Below are positions 16,704 to 24,866 of a stretch of 64,000 bases of DNA, piece after piece. The number at the start of each line of letters is the position of its first letter. Position 1 is the first letter of the stretch. The DNA comes from Micromonospora lupini str. Lupac 08 (GTDB lineage: Bacteria; Actinomycetota; Actinomycetes; Mycobacteriales; Micromonosporaceae). The DNA is taken from contig NZ_HF570108.1 of the NCBI RefSeq assembly GCF_000297395.2, positions 4,243,200 to 4,307,199 of the forward strand, read 5' to 3'. The translations under genes were made by a program, and so were the position numbers. A model generated the notes under the pieces. The model had not been told where the DNA came from, ran no database searches, and saw only the letters and a list, made by a program, of their open reading frames with translations.

Positions 16704-17587
16704 GCGAGGCTCCTCGTCCGCAGGGTGAACAGGCCCTGTGGCCGCCACTGGAGAAACGCGACGATCGCCACGAACACGATCACCTTGGCGACGCTGAGGG
16801 TCGTCAGGTACTCCCCGGTGGCCTGGAGCACGCCGAGGGCGAAGGCGACGATCACGCTGCCCTTGAGCTGGCCGATCCCGCCGACCACGACGACCAGGAA
16901 GGCGTCGATGATCAGGTTGGTGCCCATGGTCGGACCGATCGGACCGAGCAGGGTGAGCGCCACCCCGGCGAGACCGGCCAGGCCGGAGCCGAGGAAGAAC
17001 GTCGTCCGGTCGACCCGGGCGGTGGGGATGCCGGACACCGCGGCGAGGTCGCGGTTCTGCACGACCGCGCGGATCCGGCGACCCAGCGGGGTGAGCCGCA
17101 GCGCCAGGGTGAGCGCCGCGACGGCGGCCAGGGCCAGCGCCAGGATGAAGAGTCGGTTGTTGGCGATCGTCAGCCCGCCCGGCAGCGCCACGTTGCCGGT
17201 GAGCAGGTCCGGCGCGCGGGTCTGCACGTTCGGGCTGCCGAAGACGTCGCGGGCGAGCTGTTGCAGCATCAGCGACACACCCCAGGTGACCAGCAGGGTG
17301 TCCAGCGGGCGGGCGTAGAGCCGGCGGATCAGCAGGACCTCCAGCAGCACACCCATCGTGCCGGCGACCACGAACGCCACCGGCAGCGCGACCACGAGTG
17401 ACAGGCCCGCGCCGGTGATGCTCTGTTGCAGGACGTACGTGGTGTACGCGCCGGCCATGATGAACTCGCCGTGCGCCATGTTGATGACGTTCATCTGGCC
17501 GAAGGTCAGCGCCAGCCCGAGCGCGATGAGCAGCAGCACCGCGCCGATGCTGATGCCGGTGAAGAGTTGACCGAAGAGGACTGTCAC
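16700..17587 (-). CDS. urtB: Urea ABC transporter permease UrtB
   Basis: I prefer the GTG at 17587, preceded by GGAG 8 nt upstream, giving 295 aa. The frame can be opened to 17638, but this adds a Pro-rich stretch unlike UrtB. It is LivH-like: LFTGISIGAVLLLIALGLALTFGQMNVINMAHGEF at the N-terminus contains the conserved GQMNVINMAHGEF loop, and IGPTMGTNLIIDAFLVVVVGG marks the C-terminal half. Stop and start overlap with urtC. Forms the urea channel with UrtC. Confidence 0.92.
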   Translation of the reverse strand: MTVLFGQLFTGISIGAVLLLIALGLALTFGQMNVINMAHGEFIMAGAYTTYVLQQSITGAGLSLVVALPVAFVVAGTMGVLLEVLLIRRLYARPLDTLLVTWGVSLMLQQLARDVFGSPNVQTRAPDLLTGNVALPGGLTIANNRLFILALALAAVAALTLALRLTPLGRRIRAVVQNRDLAAVSGIPTARVDRTTFFLGSGLAGLAGVALTLLGPIGPTMGTNLIIDAFLVVVVGGIGQLKGSVIVAFALGVLQATGEYLTTLSVAKVIVFVAIVAFLQWRPQGLFTLRTRSLA

Positions 17588-17662
17588 GGTGGGTACTCCG
17601 TACTGCTGGTCGGGTGGCCCGGGCGGGCCGCGCGGCAAGGCGCCCCGCCCGGGCCGGCGTCG

Positions 17663-18907
17663 TCAGCTCAGGCCGCTCGCCCACGGATAGGTCTTGAGGT
17701 ACGGGTCCGGTGCGACAGGCTTGCCGGAGTTCCACACCTCGGTGATCAGACCGTCGGCGCCGACCTTGCCGATCCGGGCGGTCTTGGCGATGTGCTGGGT
17801 CTTCCCGTCGACGGTGACCAGGCCCTCCGGGGCGTCGAAGGTGATCCCGTCGGAGGCGGTGCGGACCTTCTCGACGTCGAACGCGCCCGCCTTCTCGACC
17901 ATCGCCTTCCACAGGTACACGCTGACGTAGGCGGCCTCCATCGGGTCGCTCGTCGGCTTGTCCGCGCCGTACTTCGCCTTGTACGCGGCCACGAACTTCG
18001 TGTTCGCCGCGCCGGGCGTGGTCTGGTAGTAGTTCCAGGCGGTCAGCTGGCCCTCCAGGTACTGGGTGCCGATGCCCTTGACCTCCTCCTCGGCGATCGA
18101 CACCGACACCACGGGCATCGCCGCGGCGGTCAGGCCGGCCGACTTGTACTCCTTGAAGAAGGCCACGTTGCTGTCACCGTTGAGGGTGTTGAACACGGCG
18201 TCCGCACCTGACGACTTGACCTTGTTGACGATCGTGCCGAATTCGGTGGAGCCCAGCGGCGCGTAGTCCTCGCCGAGCACCGTCATCCCGTTGGCGGCCG
18301 CGTACGCCTTGATGATTTTGTTGGCGGTCCGGGGAAAGACGTAGTCACTGCCGACCAGATAGACCGACTTCGCCCCCTCGGCCTTGAGGTAGTCGAGCCC
18401 GGGAACGATCTGCTGGTTGGTCGTCGCCCCGGTGTAGAAGATGTAGGGCGACTGTTCCAGACCCTCGTACTGCACCGGGTAGAACAGCAGCGCCTTGTTC
18501 TTCTCGAACACCGGCTTGACCGCCTTGCGGCTCGCCGACGTCCAGCAGCCGAAAACGGCGGCCACCCGGTCCTCGGAGATGAGCTTCTCGGCCTTCTCCG
18601 CGAACGTCGGCCAGTCCGAGGCGCCGTCCTCTCCGACCGGCTGGATCTTCTTGCCGAGCACGCCGCCGGCCGCGTTGATCTCCTCGACGGCGAGCATGAT
18701 GGAGTCGCGGACGGTGACCTCGCTGATCGCCATGGTGCCGGAGAGCGAGTTGAGCAGGCCCACCTTGACGGTGTCGCCGGAGACGTCGGCGGTGACGCCG
18801 GCCGCGCCGCTCTCGTCACTGGTCTTGCTGCCGCACGCGGTAAGCGCGGCCGCCGCGACGAGGGTCACGGCGCCCGCCAGGATGCGGCGGCTCCAAAGAA
18901 GTGACAT
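17663..18907 (-). CDS. urtA: Urea ABC transporter substrate-binding lipoprotein UrtA
   Basis: This 414-aa protein starts at the ATG at 18907 behind GGGAG. The lipoprotein signal is RRILAGAVTLVAAAALTAC with lipidated Cys25. The mature type I periplasmic-binding fold (VKVGLLNSLSGTMAISEVT, AVFGCWTSASRKAVKPVFE, PVQYEGLEQSPYIFYTGATT, LVGSDYVFPRTANK) matches UrtA. EGLEQSPYIFYTGATTNQQ is a family hallmark. It captures urea outside the membrane for UrtBCDE. First gene of the operon, preceded by a GlnR-like box. Confidence 0.94.
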   Translation of the reverse strand: MSLLWSRRILAGAVTLVAAAALTACGSKTSDESGAAGVTADVSGDTVKVGLLNSLSGTMAISEVTVRDSIMLAVEEINAAGGVLGKKIQPVGEDGASDWPTFAEKAEKLISEDRVAAVFGCWTSASRKAVKPVFEKNKALLFYPVQYEGLEQSPYIFYTGATTNQQIVPGLDYLKAEGAKSVYLVGSDYVFPRTANKIIKAYAAANGMTVLGEDYAPLGSTEFGTIVNKVKSSGADAVFNTLNGDSNVAFFKEYKSAGLTAAAMPVVSVSIAEEEVKGIGTQYLEGQLTAWNYYQTTPGAANTKFVAAYKAKYGADKPTSDPMEAAYVSVYLWKAMVEKAGAFDVEKVRTASDGITFDAPEGLVTVDGKTQHIAKTARIGKVGADGLITEVWNSGKPVAPDPYLKTYPWASGLS

Positions 18908-19051
18908 CTATTCTCCCTGCGGTGCACTCAAGTGGCGAATGGACGGTCGGTGCGGTCCGGTGGAGCTGCGTCGGCGATGCCGGGGTCGACGGGTGGACGT
19001 CGCCTGCGGCCATCGCATCGGGTACGGGCAGGGAAAGCGTCGACCGGCTTG

Positions 19052-19090
19052 ATTGCGTGAGTGTTTCCCGGTCCTTAATTGACTGTTTCC
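19052..19090 (-). promoter_or_regulatory. GlnR-like nitrogen regulatory box upstream of urtA
   Basis: Read on the minus strand, two perfect GAAAC b-sites lie exactly 22 bp apart (complement of GTTTC at 19085-19089 and 19063-19067). The a-site positions hold TTAAG and GCAAT with 6-bp spacers, i.e. GAAAC-n6-TTAAG-n6-GAAAC-n6-GCAAT. This is the spacing of the actinobacterial GlnR consensus (gTnAC-n6-GAAAC repeats), though the a-sites are degenerate. It lies 156-178 bp upstream of the urtA start. Confidence 0.6.
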
Positions 19091-19110
19091 CGCGCGCCGC
19101 GCAGAGGGCA

Positions 19111-19190
19111 CACCACAATGGCCGGCACCGTCAAATGGAAGACGGTGCCGGCCAGGGAAAATTCTGCGGAGAAAATTGCCACCACAATGG
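19111..19190. repeat. Perfect hairpin between CACCACAATGG direct repeats
   Basis: GGCCGGCACCGTC (19120-19132) and GACGGTGCCGGCC (19141-19153) form a 13-bp perfect stem with an 8-nt loop. CACCACAATGG occurs at its left edge (19111-19121) and again at 19180-19190. The 405-bp stretch 18908-19313 has no gene. The hairpin could be a terminator for the gene ending at 19314, or a small mobile remnant bounded by direct repeats. Nothing else is recognisable. Confidence 0.55.
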
Positions 19191-19313
19191 TCGGAGGACA
19201 GATTTCACCGACGGTGGACACACATTCGCGGTATCCGGCCCTCGGCCAGATCCTTCACGCAGGAAGTATCTTAGGGCCGAGCCGGGTGGGGCTGTCAAGG
19301 GCCGGAACGGCGG

Positions 19314-20402
19314 TCAGAGCTGGGCGAGCACCGTGAAGTCGAGACCGTCGGCCTCGGCGAGATAGATCCGCTGGCGCACGTGCCGCCGCCGCAGTCGCAA
19401 CCGACCGCGCGGCCCGTGGTACGCCACCGTGTCGGCGGCCGTCTCGATCGCCCGCACGTCGAGGGTGCGGGCCTGCCCGATCAGGGCGGCGAGCAGCATC
19501 ACGCCCTCGTAACAGGACTCCCCCAGGCTGCCCAACGGCGGCGCCTCCACCCCGAACCGGCGGGCGAACTCGCCGTGGAAGTCGAGGTTCTCCTGCGTCA
19601 CGAGGCCCGCGAAGAACCCCGCCGTGCTGTAGAGCCGCCGCGTCGCCCCGACGCCGCTGGCCAACAGCATGTTCTCGTCCATCAGGGTGCTCAGCCGCAG
19701 GCAGCGCTGGTCCATCCCGGCGCGGGCGAACGCCCTGTTGAACCGCACCGCGTCGGCGCCGACGAGCAGCATCACCACCGCGTCGGCCTCGCTGCGCTCG
19801 ATGTGGCGCAGCACGTCGTCGAAGTCGTGCGCCTCCAACGGCAGGAACGCCTGCCCCACCACCCGCCCACCGCCGCGCAACGCGTACCGCTGGGCGGCCC
19901 GCGCGGTACGCCGTGGCCACACGTAGTCGTTGCCGACCACGAACCAGCGGCGTACGCCCTGCTCGCCGGCGAGCAGCCGCATCGCGGGCCACAGCTGGGC
20001 GTCCGGCGTCTCGCTGGTCAGGAACACCCCCTCGGTACGCTCGCCGCCCTCGTACAGGGCTGTGTAGACGTACGGCACCCGGTGTGCCACCCGGGGCGCC
20101 AGCGCCTGCCGTACCGAGGAGATGTGCCAACCGGTCACTCCCTGCACGGCGCCCACCGACACCAGCGCCTCGACCTCGGCGGCCACCTCGGCCGGCGGGG
20201 CGCCACCGTCGACAGGCACCAGCCGCACCTCGCGGCCCAGCACCCCGCCACAGGCGTTGATCTCCTCGACCGCGAGCTGGGCGCAGAGTTCGCAGGTCGG
20301 GCCGAACATTCCCGCCGGCCCGCGCATCGGATAGACAAGCGCGACGCTGACCACGGCCCGATCGACGGTGAGCCACGGCGGTGCCGGCGCGGACATGAGC
20401 AC
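19314..20402 (-). CDS. Cytosolic AmiC/UrtA-like ligand sensor
   Basis: This 362-aa type I periplasmic-binding-fold protein starts at a GTG at 20402 or an ATG at 20396. VALVYPMRGPAGMFGPTCE, AVEEINACGGVLGREVRLV, GVTGWHISSVRQALAPRVA and VVGNDYVWPRRTARAAQRY align by eye with UrtA and with the amide sensor AmiC. It has no signal peptide and no lipobox, so it probably stays in the cytoplasm as a sensor. It lies 0.4 kb upstream of urtABCDE and is divergent from a MarR regulator. No AmiR-type antiterminator gene is adjacent. Ligand likely urea or a short amide, by context. Confidence 0.75.
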   Translation of the reverse strand: MLMSAPAPPWLTVDRAVVSVALVYPMRGPAGMFGPTCELCAQLAVEEINACGGVLGREVRLVPVDGGAPPAEVAAEVEALVSVGAVQGVTGWHISSVRQALAPRVAHRVPYVYTALYEGGERTEGVFLTSETPDAQLWPAMRLLAGEQGVRRWFVVGNDYVWPRRTARAAQRYALRGGGRVVGQAFLPLEAHDFDDVLRHIERSEADAVVMLLVGADAVRFNRAFARAGMDQRCLRLSTLMDENMLLASGVGATRRLYSTAGFFAGLVTQENLDFHGEFARRFGVEAPPLGSLGESCYEGVMLLAALIGQARTLDVRAIETAADTVAYHGPRGRLRLRRRHVRQRIYLAEADGLDFTVLAQL

Positions 20403-20492
20403 ATGATTGCCCGGCCCACGTCGGAAGACCAGAGCTCACCACGGACCGGGACGACTCGGTAACATGGCAGGGCCACCGGCCCAGGGAGATCC

Positions 20493-20957
20493 ATGTCAGA
20501 CGTGCCCGGGGCGCCAGCCGACCTGCTGCGCTCGCTCACCCGCGCCGAACGGCTGCTCTCCCGCCGGCTGGGCGCCGTCCTGGCCGACGACGAGCTGACC
20601 ACCGAGGCGTGGCGCGTGCTCTGCCTGCTCGCCGACGGCCAGGGTCATCCGATGAGCGAGGTGTCCGCCGAGGCGTCGCTGCCGCCGGGCACCCTCACCA
20701 AGCTGGTCGACCACCTCGTCGACCGTAACCTCGTCTTCCGGCGGATCGACCCCCTGGACCGCCGGCGGATCCGCGCCTACCTGACCGCCCGGGGTCGCCG
20801 CGAACACGCCCGCATCGAGGAGCGGGTCCGGGCCAGCCTCGCCGACCTGGGCGTACCGGCCGACCCCGCCCTCATCGGCCAGCTCGACGACCTGATCCAC
20901 CGCCTCGACCCGACCCGTCCTCGCGATCACGCCGACGCGACAGGCTCGCGCCACTGA
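20493..20957 (+). CDS. MarR-family regulator
   Basis: This 154-aa protein starts at the ATG at 20493 behind AGGGAGA. It has MarR topology: an N-terminal dimerisation helix (LLRSLTRAERLLSRRLGAVL), a winged HTH (MSEVSAEASLPPGTLTKLVDHLVDRNLVFRRIDPLDRR) and the wing tip DRRRIRAYLTARG. It is divergent from the cytosolic AmiC-like sensor (90-bp gap), so it may regulate that gene. Ligand unknown. Confidence 0.88.
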   Translation: MSDVPGAPADLLRSLTRAERLLSRRLGAVLADDELTTEAWRVLCLLADGQGHPMSEVSAEASLPPGTLTKLVDHLVDRNLVFRRIDPLDRRRIRAYLTARGRREHARIEERVRASLADLGVPADPALIGQLDDLIHRLDPTRPRDHADATGSRH

Positions 20958-20971
20958 CCCGATCCCGGCGG

Positions 20972-21346
20972 TCACTCCACCTTGGTGAGAAGCGGCTTAC
21001 CCTTCTCGACGACGTACGTGGCCAGTTCGACGGCGACGCCAGTGCCCACGTTGCGTGCCTGGTGGTGGACGCCGTACGGCACGGTGAGAGCGTCACCGAC
21101 GTTGCACACCACCGGTGACTGGCCCTCGAGGGTGTACTCCAGCGACCCCTGAAGCACGCAGATGATCTCTTCGCCGGGGTGGAAGTGCTTGAACGGCGGT
21201 GAGTCCGGCGTGAATTCCACCCGACTCTGGATGACCTCACGGCCCTCGATGCTGAGATCGTGCCTCTGGAGATCGACACGCCACAGCCCAGGCGCGCCCT
21301 CCACTGCTGTCGGACTGATGCCCTCGGGTCGATCTTTCCCACTCAT
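20972..21346 (-). CDS. Cupin-domain protein
   Basis: This 124-aa single cupin starts at the ATG at 21346 with AGGAGG 5 nt upstream. Cupin motif 1 is FKHFHPGEEIICVLQG (metal ligands His, His, Glu) and motif 2 VGDALTVPYGVHHQARNVG (His). It is probably a small metal-dependent dioxygenase, isomerase or ligand-binding protein. It ends 15 bp from the convergent MarR gene. No neighbour suggests a substrate. Confidence 0.85.
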   Translation of the reverse strand: MSGKDRPEGISPTAVEGAPGLWRVDLQRHDLSIEGREVIQSRVEFTPDSPPFKHFHPGEEIICVLQGSLEYTLEGQSPVVCNVGDALTVPYGVHHQARNVGTGVAVELATYVVEKGKPLLTKVE

Positions 21347-21552
21347 CACGGCCTCCTGTGAGCCGTCATCCGAACGGCAGTCGCTTCGGTTGGCACACCC
21401 TCTCGAGGATAAGAAGCCGCAGGACCGTCAGGTGCGGGGATGCGCGAACGGGGCAGACTCCCACGATCGTGCGGCTCCGACCGGCGGGGCTGCTCCGGAT
21501 ACCTCGGTGTCCACCACCGAAGAGGGGCTTCGATGGTGGACGCGGCGTGGCG

Positions 21553-22485
21553 TCAGACGACGATGACCGTTTTGCCGAGCAGCTTGCCGTTGCCTGCATC
21601 CTGGTGGATGGTCGGCAGTTCCTCCAGCGGTCGGCGGTCGGCGATGTGCAGCTTGAGTACGCCGTTGTCGATGCGGGAGACGAGGTCGGCCAGGTGGGAG
21701 GCGTCGGGGCCGACCCACACGCCGGCCGTGCGTACCGAGCGTGTCTCGTCGGCCGGCACCGGGCCGGCGGAGCTGACGACGATGCCGCCGTCGGCCACGT
21801 AGGGGGTCAGCTTCGCGAGGTCCTCGGGAGCCAGGCGTACGTGGTTCACCACCACGTCGAAGGGGCCACCGACAGGGGCCGGGCCTGCGTCGAGGTCCAG
21901 CGGGTCGACGACCTTCTCCGCACCGTAGCCGTTCAGGCGGTCGGCATGCTGGAGGCCGTCGACGGCGGTCACCTTCGCGCCGGCTTCGACGGCGAGCTGG
22001 ACCACGATGCTTCCCACCGCACCGCCTGCCCCGTTGACGAGAACCGTCTGGCCGGTCTTGATCCCGGCGAGCTCGACGGCTGCTTGGCGAGCCGCCAGCC
22101 CGGTCAGGGGTAGTGCGGCGGCGTCGGTCAGAGGAATGCTGCGGGGCGCGGCGGTCACCAGGTCGGCGGCCACGACCGCGTACTCGGCGGCTCCGCCGTG
22201 CTCGTGCAGCGGGAACATGGCGATGATCGGGTCGCCGACCTGCAGTCCGCTGACTCCGTCGCCGAGCTCGGCAACGGTGCCCGCGACGTCGAGGCCGGGG
22301 GTGATCGGCAGCGGGGTGGGGATCATCTCAGCGAGGACACCCAGCCGGATGTGGTCGTCGACGGGGTTGAACGAGGTGGCCACCACCTTCACCAGCACTT
22401 GGCCGGCACCGGGGACCGGACGCTCCACCTCCTCCTGGCGCAGGACCTCGGTACTGCCGAACTCGTGGTAGCGAATCGCCTTCAC
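21553..22485 (-). CDS. NADP-dependent quinone oxidoreductase-like (zinc-independent MDR)
   Basis: This 310-aa medium-chain reductase starts at a GTG at 22485 behind AGGAGAG. MKAIRYHEFGSTEVL and GHDVAG-like TPGLDVAGTVAELGDGV form the N-terminal fold. TVLVNGAGGAVGSIVVQLA is the cofactor-binding Rossmann motif. Catalytic zinc ligands are absent, as in quinone/enone reductases. It is divergent from a MarR-type gene, with a strong palindrome between them, so it is a likely target of that regulator, perhaps responding to electrophiles. Confidence 0.88.
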   Translation of the reverse strand: MKAIRYHEFGSTEVLRQEEVERPVPGAGQVLVKVVATSFNPVDDHIRLGVLAEMIPTPLPITPGLDVAGTVAELGDGVSGLQVGDPIIAMFPLHEHGGAAEYAVVAADLVTAAPRSIPLTDAAALPLTGLAARQAAVELAGIKTGQTVLVNGAGGAVGSIVVQLAVEAGAKVTAVDGLQHADRLNGYGAEKVVDPLDLDAGPAPVGGPFDVVVNHVRLAPEDLAKLTPYVADGGIVVSSAGPVPADETRSVRTAGVWVGPDASHLADLVSRIDNGVLKLHIADRRPLEELPTIHQDAGNGKLLGKTVIVV

Positions 22486-22560
22486 TGCACTCTCCTCATG
22501 GTTTCGGGGTGTCGGATACGTGGCGAACGGGGGTATCTAGGGACGCCGCGCCGCCGCCAC

Positions 22561-22699
22561 ACTTGCCTGGGCAACTGTGAACGAGTGTGCTTGACTTGCC
22601 TAGGCAAGTCAAGGTGCGTGGCATCACAGCGGCTGGCCGGCGTCAGTGCCTGCCTCTGAGCAGCGAAAGGCATCTGGGTGCCAGGTTGCCCAGTCAAGT
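22561..22699. promoter_or_regulatory. Three MarR-type operator boxes
   Basis: A perfect 22-bp palindrome, TTGACTTGCCTAGGCAAGTCAA, lies at 22591-22612. A related box, ACTTGCCTGGGCAACT, is at 22561-22576 and TTGCCCAGTCAAGT is at 22686-22699. All share the core TTGCC-N2-3-GCAA/TCAA. The last box ends 11 nt before the MarR gene start, which suggests autoregulation; the palindrome is placed to control the divergent oxidoreductase. Confidence 0.8.
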
Positions 22700-22710
22700 A
22701 AGCTGCGGGT

Positions 22711-23184
22711 ATGACCGGCACCCCTCAATGGCTCGACGACGAGCAGCAGAAGCTGTGGCAGGACTTGCGCACCGTGGTCGTCGGGCTGCCCACGCTGCTG
22801 GACCGCCAGTTGCAGCGGGACGAGGGCATCTCGAACTTCGAGTACAGCGTGATGGCTCGGCTGTCCATGACCGAGGCGCACACGATGCGGCTGAGTGACC
22901 TGGCCGCGCAGTGCGACAGCACGCAACCACGGCTGTCCAAGCTGATGGTCCGTTTCGAGCAGCAGGGGTGGGTCACCCGGTGCCCTGACCCGGACAACGG
23001 CCGGTACACCCTCGCGACCCTGACTGACGCCGGACTGCGTAAAGTCGAGGACAGCGCCCCAGCTCACGTCGAGCGGGTCAGGCAACTGGTGTTCGACCCA
23101 CTCAGCGCTGCACAGCAACGCCACCTCGGCGCCGCGCTCTCCCGCGTCGCCGCTCTGGTACGCGAGCAACTCGACGGCCGGTGA
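22711..23184 (+). CDS. MarR-family regulator
   Basis: This 157-aa protein has the MarR fold: LPTLLDRQLQRDEGISNFEYSVM (dimer helices), the HTH MRLSDLAAQCDSTQPRLSKLMVRFEQQGWVTR and the wing CPDPDNGRYTLATLTDAG. It is unlike the MarR protein at 20493 outside the HTH. It is divergent from the quinone oxidoreductase gene and flanked by three matching operator boxes. Such pairs usually sense oxidants, phenols or other electrophiles; the ligand here is not known. Confidence 0.9.
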   Translation: MTGTPQWLDDEQQKLWQDLRTVVVGLPTLLDRQLQRDEGISNFEYSVMARLSMTEAHTMRLSDLAAQCDSTQPRLSKLMVRFEQQGWVTRCPDPDNGRYTLATLTDAGLRKVEDSAPAHVERVRQLVFDPLSAAQQRHLGAALSRVAALVREQLDGR

Positions 23185-23361
23185 ACGACGCCCACCGAAC
23201 TGAGCTCGACACCTCAGCGGGGTCCCCAGGTTTCCGTCTCAGCTACGGCGATACAAGCGGTCGGTATGGCGGAACGGTACGACCCTCGGCATCCTCATCT
23301 GCCGCGATCCGCGCACGTACCTCCGCTCCGCGGTAACCAGGGGATCGGCTGTCGGACTCGA

Positions 23362-24087
23362 TCACTTCTCGCACACGGTGAGGTGGGCGCGCAGGGTGTG
23401 CGCGTCGGGGGCGGTGGCGGTCCACAGGGTCGCCGGGCCACCGGCGAGCGGGAGTCGGGCGACGGTGCCCTCGACGCTCGCCGGTGGAGCCGGGCCCGAC
23501 GGGTCGACCACCAGCAACGAGCCGGTGGCCGGGGCCCCACCGAGCACGGCGGGGCCGGCCCAGCCGGGTGCCTGCGGTCCCACTGCCAGCGATTGGCGCA
23601 GCAGCGGCAGGCCGTCGTAGTCGACCTGGGTGTGCACGACGGCACTGCCGGGCGCCTCGCCGTACCGGCCGCAGATCAATTCGTCCCGCCAGCTCAGCCT
23701 CGCCCCGGCGGCCAGCTCGATCCGGGATTCGGCGAGGTGGGCGCAGCCGGCCGCGGCGACCAGTTGCTCGGGCAGCCAGTGCAGTGCCGCGCCGTCGTGC
23801 ACCACCGCCCGCACCGCCATCCGCGACACCGCGCCGGGTCGGCCCGGCAGGGCCACCGACGCGGCGACGCTGTGCACCCGTACCGCCGCTCCCGGCCCCA
23901 CGTCGATCTCCAGGCGGAGATCGTCGCCGGCGAGCGGGCCGGCGGCCCCGCCCACGACGTGTACTGTCGCGACGCCGCCGTCGCCCGGCGTCTGCCGTAG
24001 CAGCAGCGGCGTCTCGCCGTGCAGCTCGGTCAGGACCGTGCCGCCCCGGCCGTCGGCGCGGGCCACCAGCCGGGCGAACGCTCGCAT
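23362..24087 (-). CDS. ureD: Urease accessory protein UreD (UreH)
   Basis: This 241-aa protein is last in the urease operon; its ATG overlaps the ureG stop (TGATG). TVLTELHGETPLLLRQTPG at the start, GDDLRLEIDVGPGAAVRVHSVAA in the middle, and LHWLPEQLVAAAGCAHLAESRIEL followed by WRDELICGRYGE match UreD/UreH. It is a scaffold that binds apo-urease and recruits UreF and UreG for nickel insertion. It is somewhat short compared with proteobacterial UreD (~270 aa), which is usual in actinobacteria. Confidence 0.92.
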   Translation of the reverse strand: MRAFARLVARADGRGGTVLTELHGETPLLLRQTPGDGGVATVHVVGGAAGPLAGDDLRLEIDVGPGAAVRVHSVAASVALPGRPGAVSRMAVRAVVHDGAALHWLPEQLVAAAGCAHLAESRIELAAGARLSWRDELICGRYGEAPGSAVVHTQVDYDGLPLLRQSLAVGPQAPGWAGPAVLGGAPATGSLLVVDPSGPAPPASVEGTVARLPLAGGPATLWTATAPDAHTLRAHLTVCEK

Positions 24088-24866
24088 CAGGCCGGGCCGG
24101 CCGGCGCGGCGACGGGGTGCAGGGCCGCGTGGTGGGCCAACTCGTGCCGGATCCAGTCGGCGACCCCACCCGCCGTCGGGTCGCCGACAATCGACAGGAA
24201 GAGGGTCGGGAGGTCGCCGCGGCGGGCCCGCGCGTCCCGGTCCATCACCGCGAGGTCGGCGCCCACCATGGGCGCCAGATCGGTCTTGTTGATCACGAGA
24301 AGGTCCGCGGACGTCACCCCGGGCCCGCCCTTGCGCGGCACCTTGTCCCCGCCGGCCACGTCGACCACGAAGATCTGCCGGTCGACCAGGCCCCGGCTGA
24401 ACGTGGCGGTCAGATTGTCCCCGCCGCTCTCCACCAGCACCAGGTCCAGCGGACCGAGCGCCTCGGCAAGCTCGTCCACGGCGTCGAGGTTGGCGCCGAT
24501 GTCGTCGCGGATGGCGGTGTGCGGGCAGCAGCCGGTCTCCACCGCGCGGATCCGGCTCGGGTCCAGGACACCGGCCCGCTTGAGGAAGTCGGCGTCCTCG
24601 GTCGTGTAGATGTCGTTGGTGACCACGCCGAGCCGCAACTCGTCGGCGAACGCCCGGCAGAGGGCGGCCACCAGGGCGGTCTTACCGGAGCCGACCGGTC
24701 CGCCGATGCCGACCCGCAGCGCCCGGCCCGACCGCGCCAGCGGCGGGTGCGGGTCCACCCCGGGTTCGGGATGGGTGTGCGGAACTGTCTCGTCGTGCGG
24801 CGGCGTCGGCCCGGCAGCGGGCACAGCGGCGGGTACAGCGGTCGGCTCAACAGTGTCAGGACGCAA
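24087..24866 (-). CDS. ureG: Urease accessory GTPase UreG
   Basis: UreG is the SIMIBI GTPase that delivers nickel to urease. Motifs: P-loop GGPVGSGKT, YTTEDADFLKR, TGCCPHTAIRDD (metal-binding Cys-Pro-His), ESGGDNLTATFS and VINKTDLAP (guanine specificity). The start is uncertain: no ATG fits. I prefer a TTG at 24866, about 9 nt after GGAGG and overlapping the end of ureF, giving 259 aa; a GTG at 24824 is the alternative. The ~50 residues before the P-loop are Pro/His-rich (PHTHPEPGVDPHPPL) and could hold nickel, which may compensate for the missing ureE. Confidence 0.92.
   Translation of the reverse strand: MRPDTVEPTAVPAAVPAAGPTPPHDETVPHTHPEPGVDPHPPLARSGRALRVGIGGPVGSGKTALVAALCRAFADELRLGVVTNDIYTTEDADFLKRAGVLDPSRIRAVETGCCPHTAIRDDIGANLDAVDELAEALGPLDLVLVESGGDNLTATFSRGLVDRQIFVVDVAGGDKVPRKGGPGVTSADLLVINKTDLAPMVGADLAVMDRDARARRGDLPTLFLSIVGDPTAGGVADWIRHELAHHAALHPVAAPAGPA

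Noticed and set aside
16704..17912. Upstream extension of urtC
   Set aside because: The added 403 codons overlap urtB in another frame and are not permease-like; the ATG at 16703 overlaps the urtB stop.
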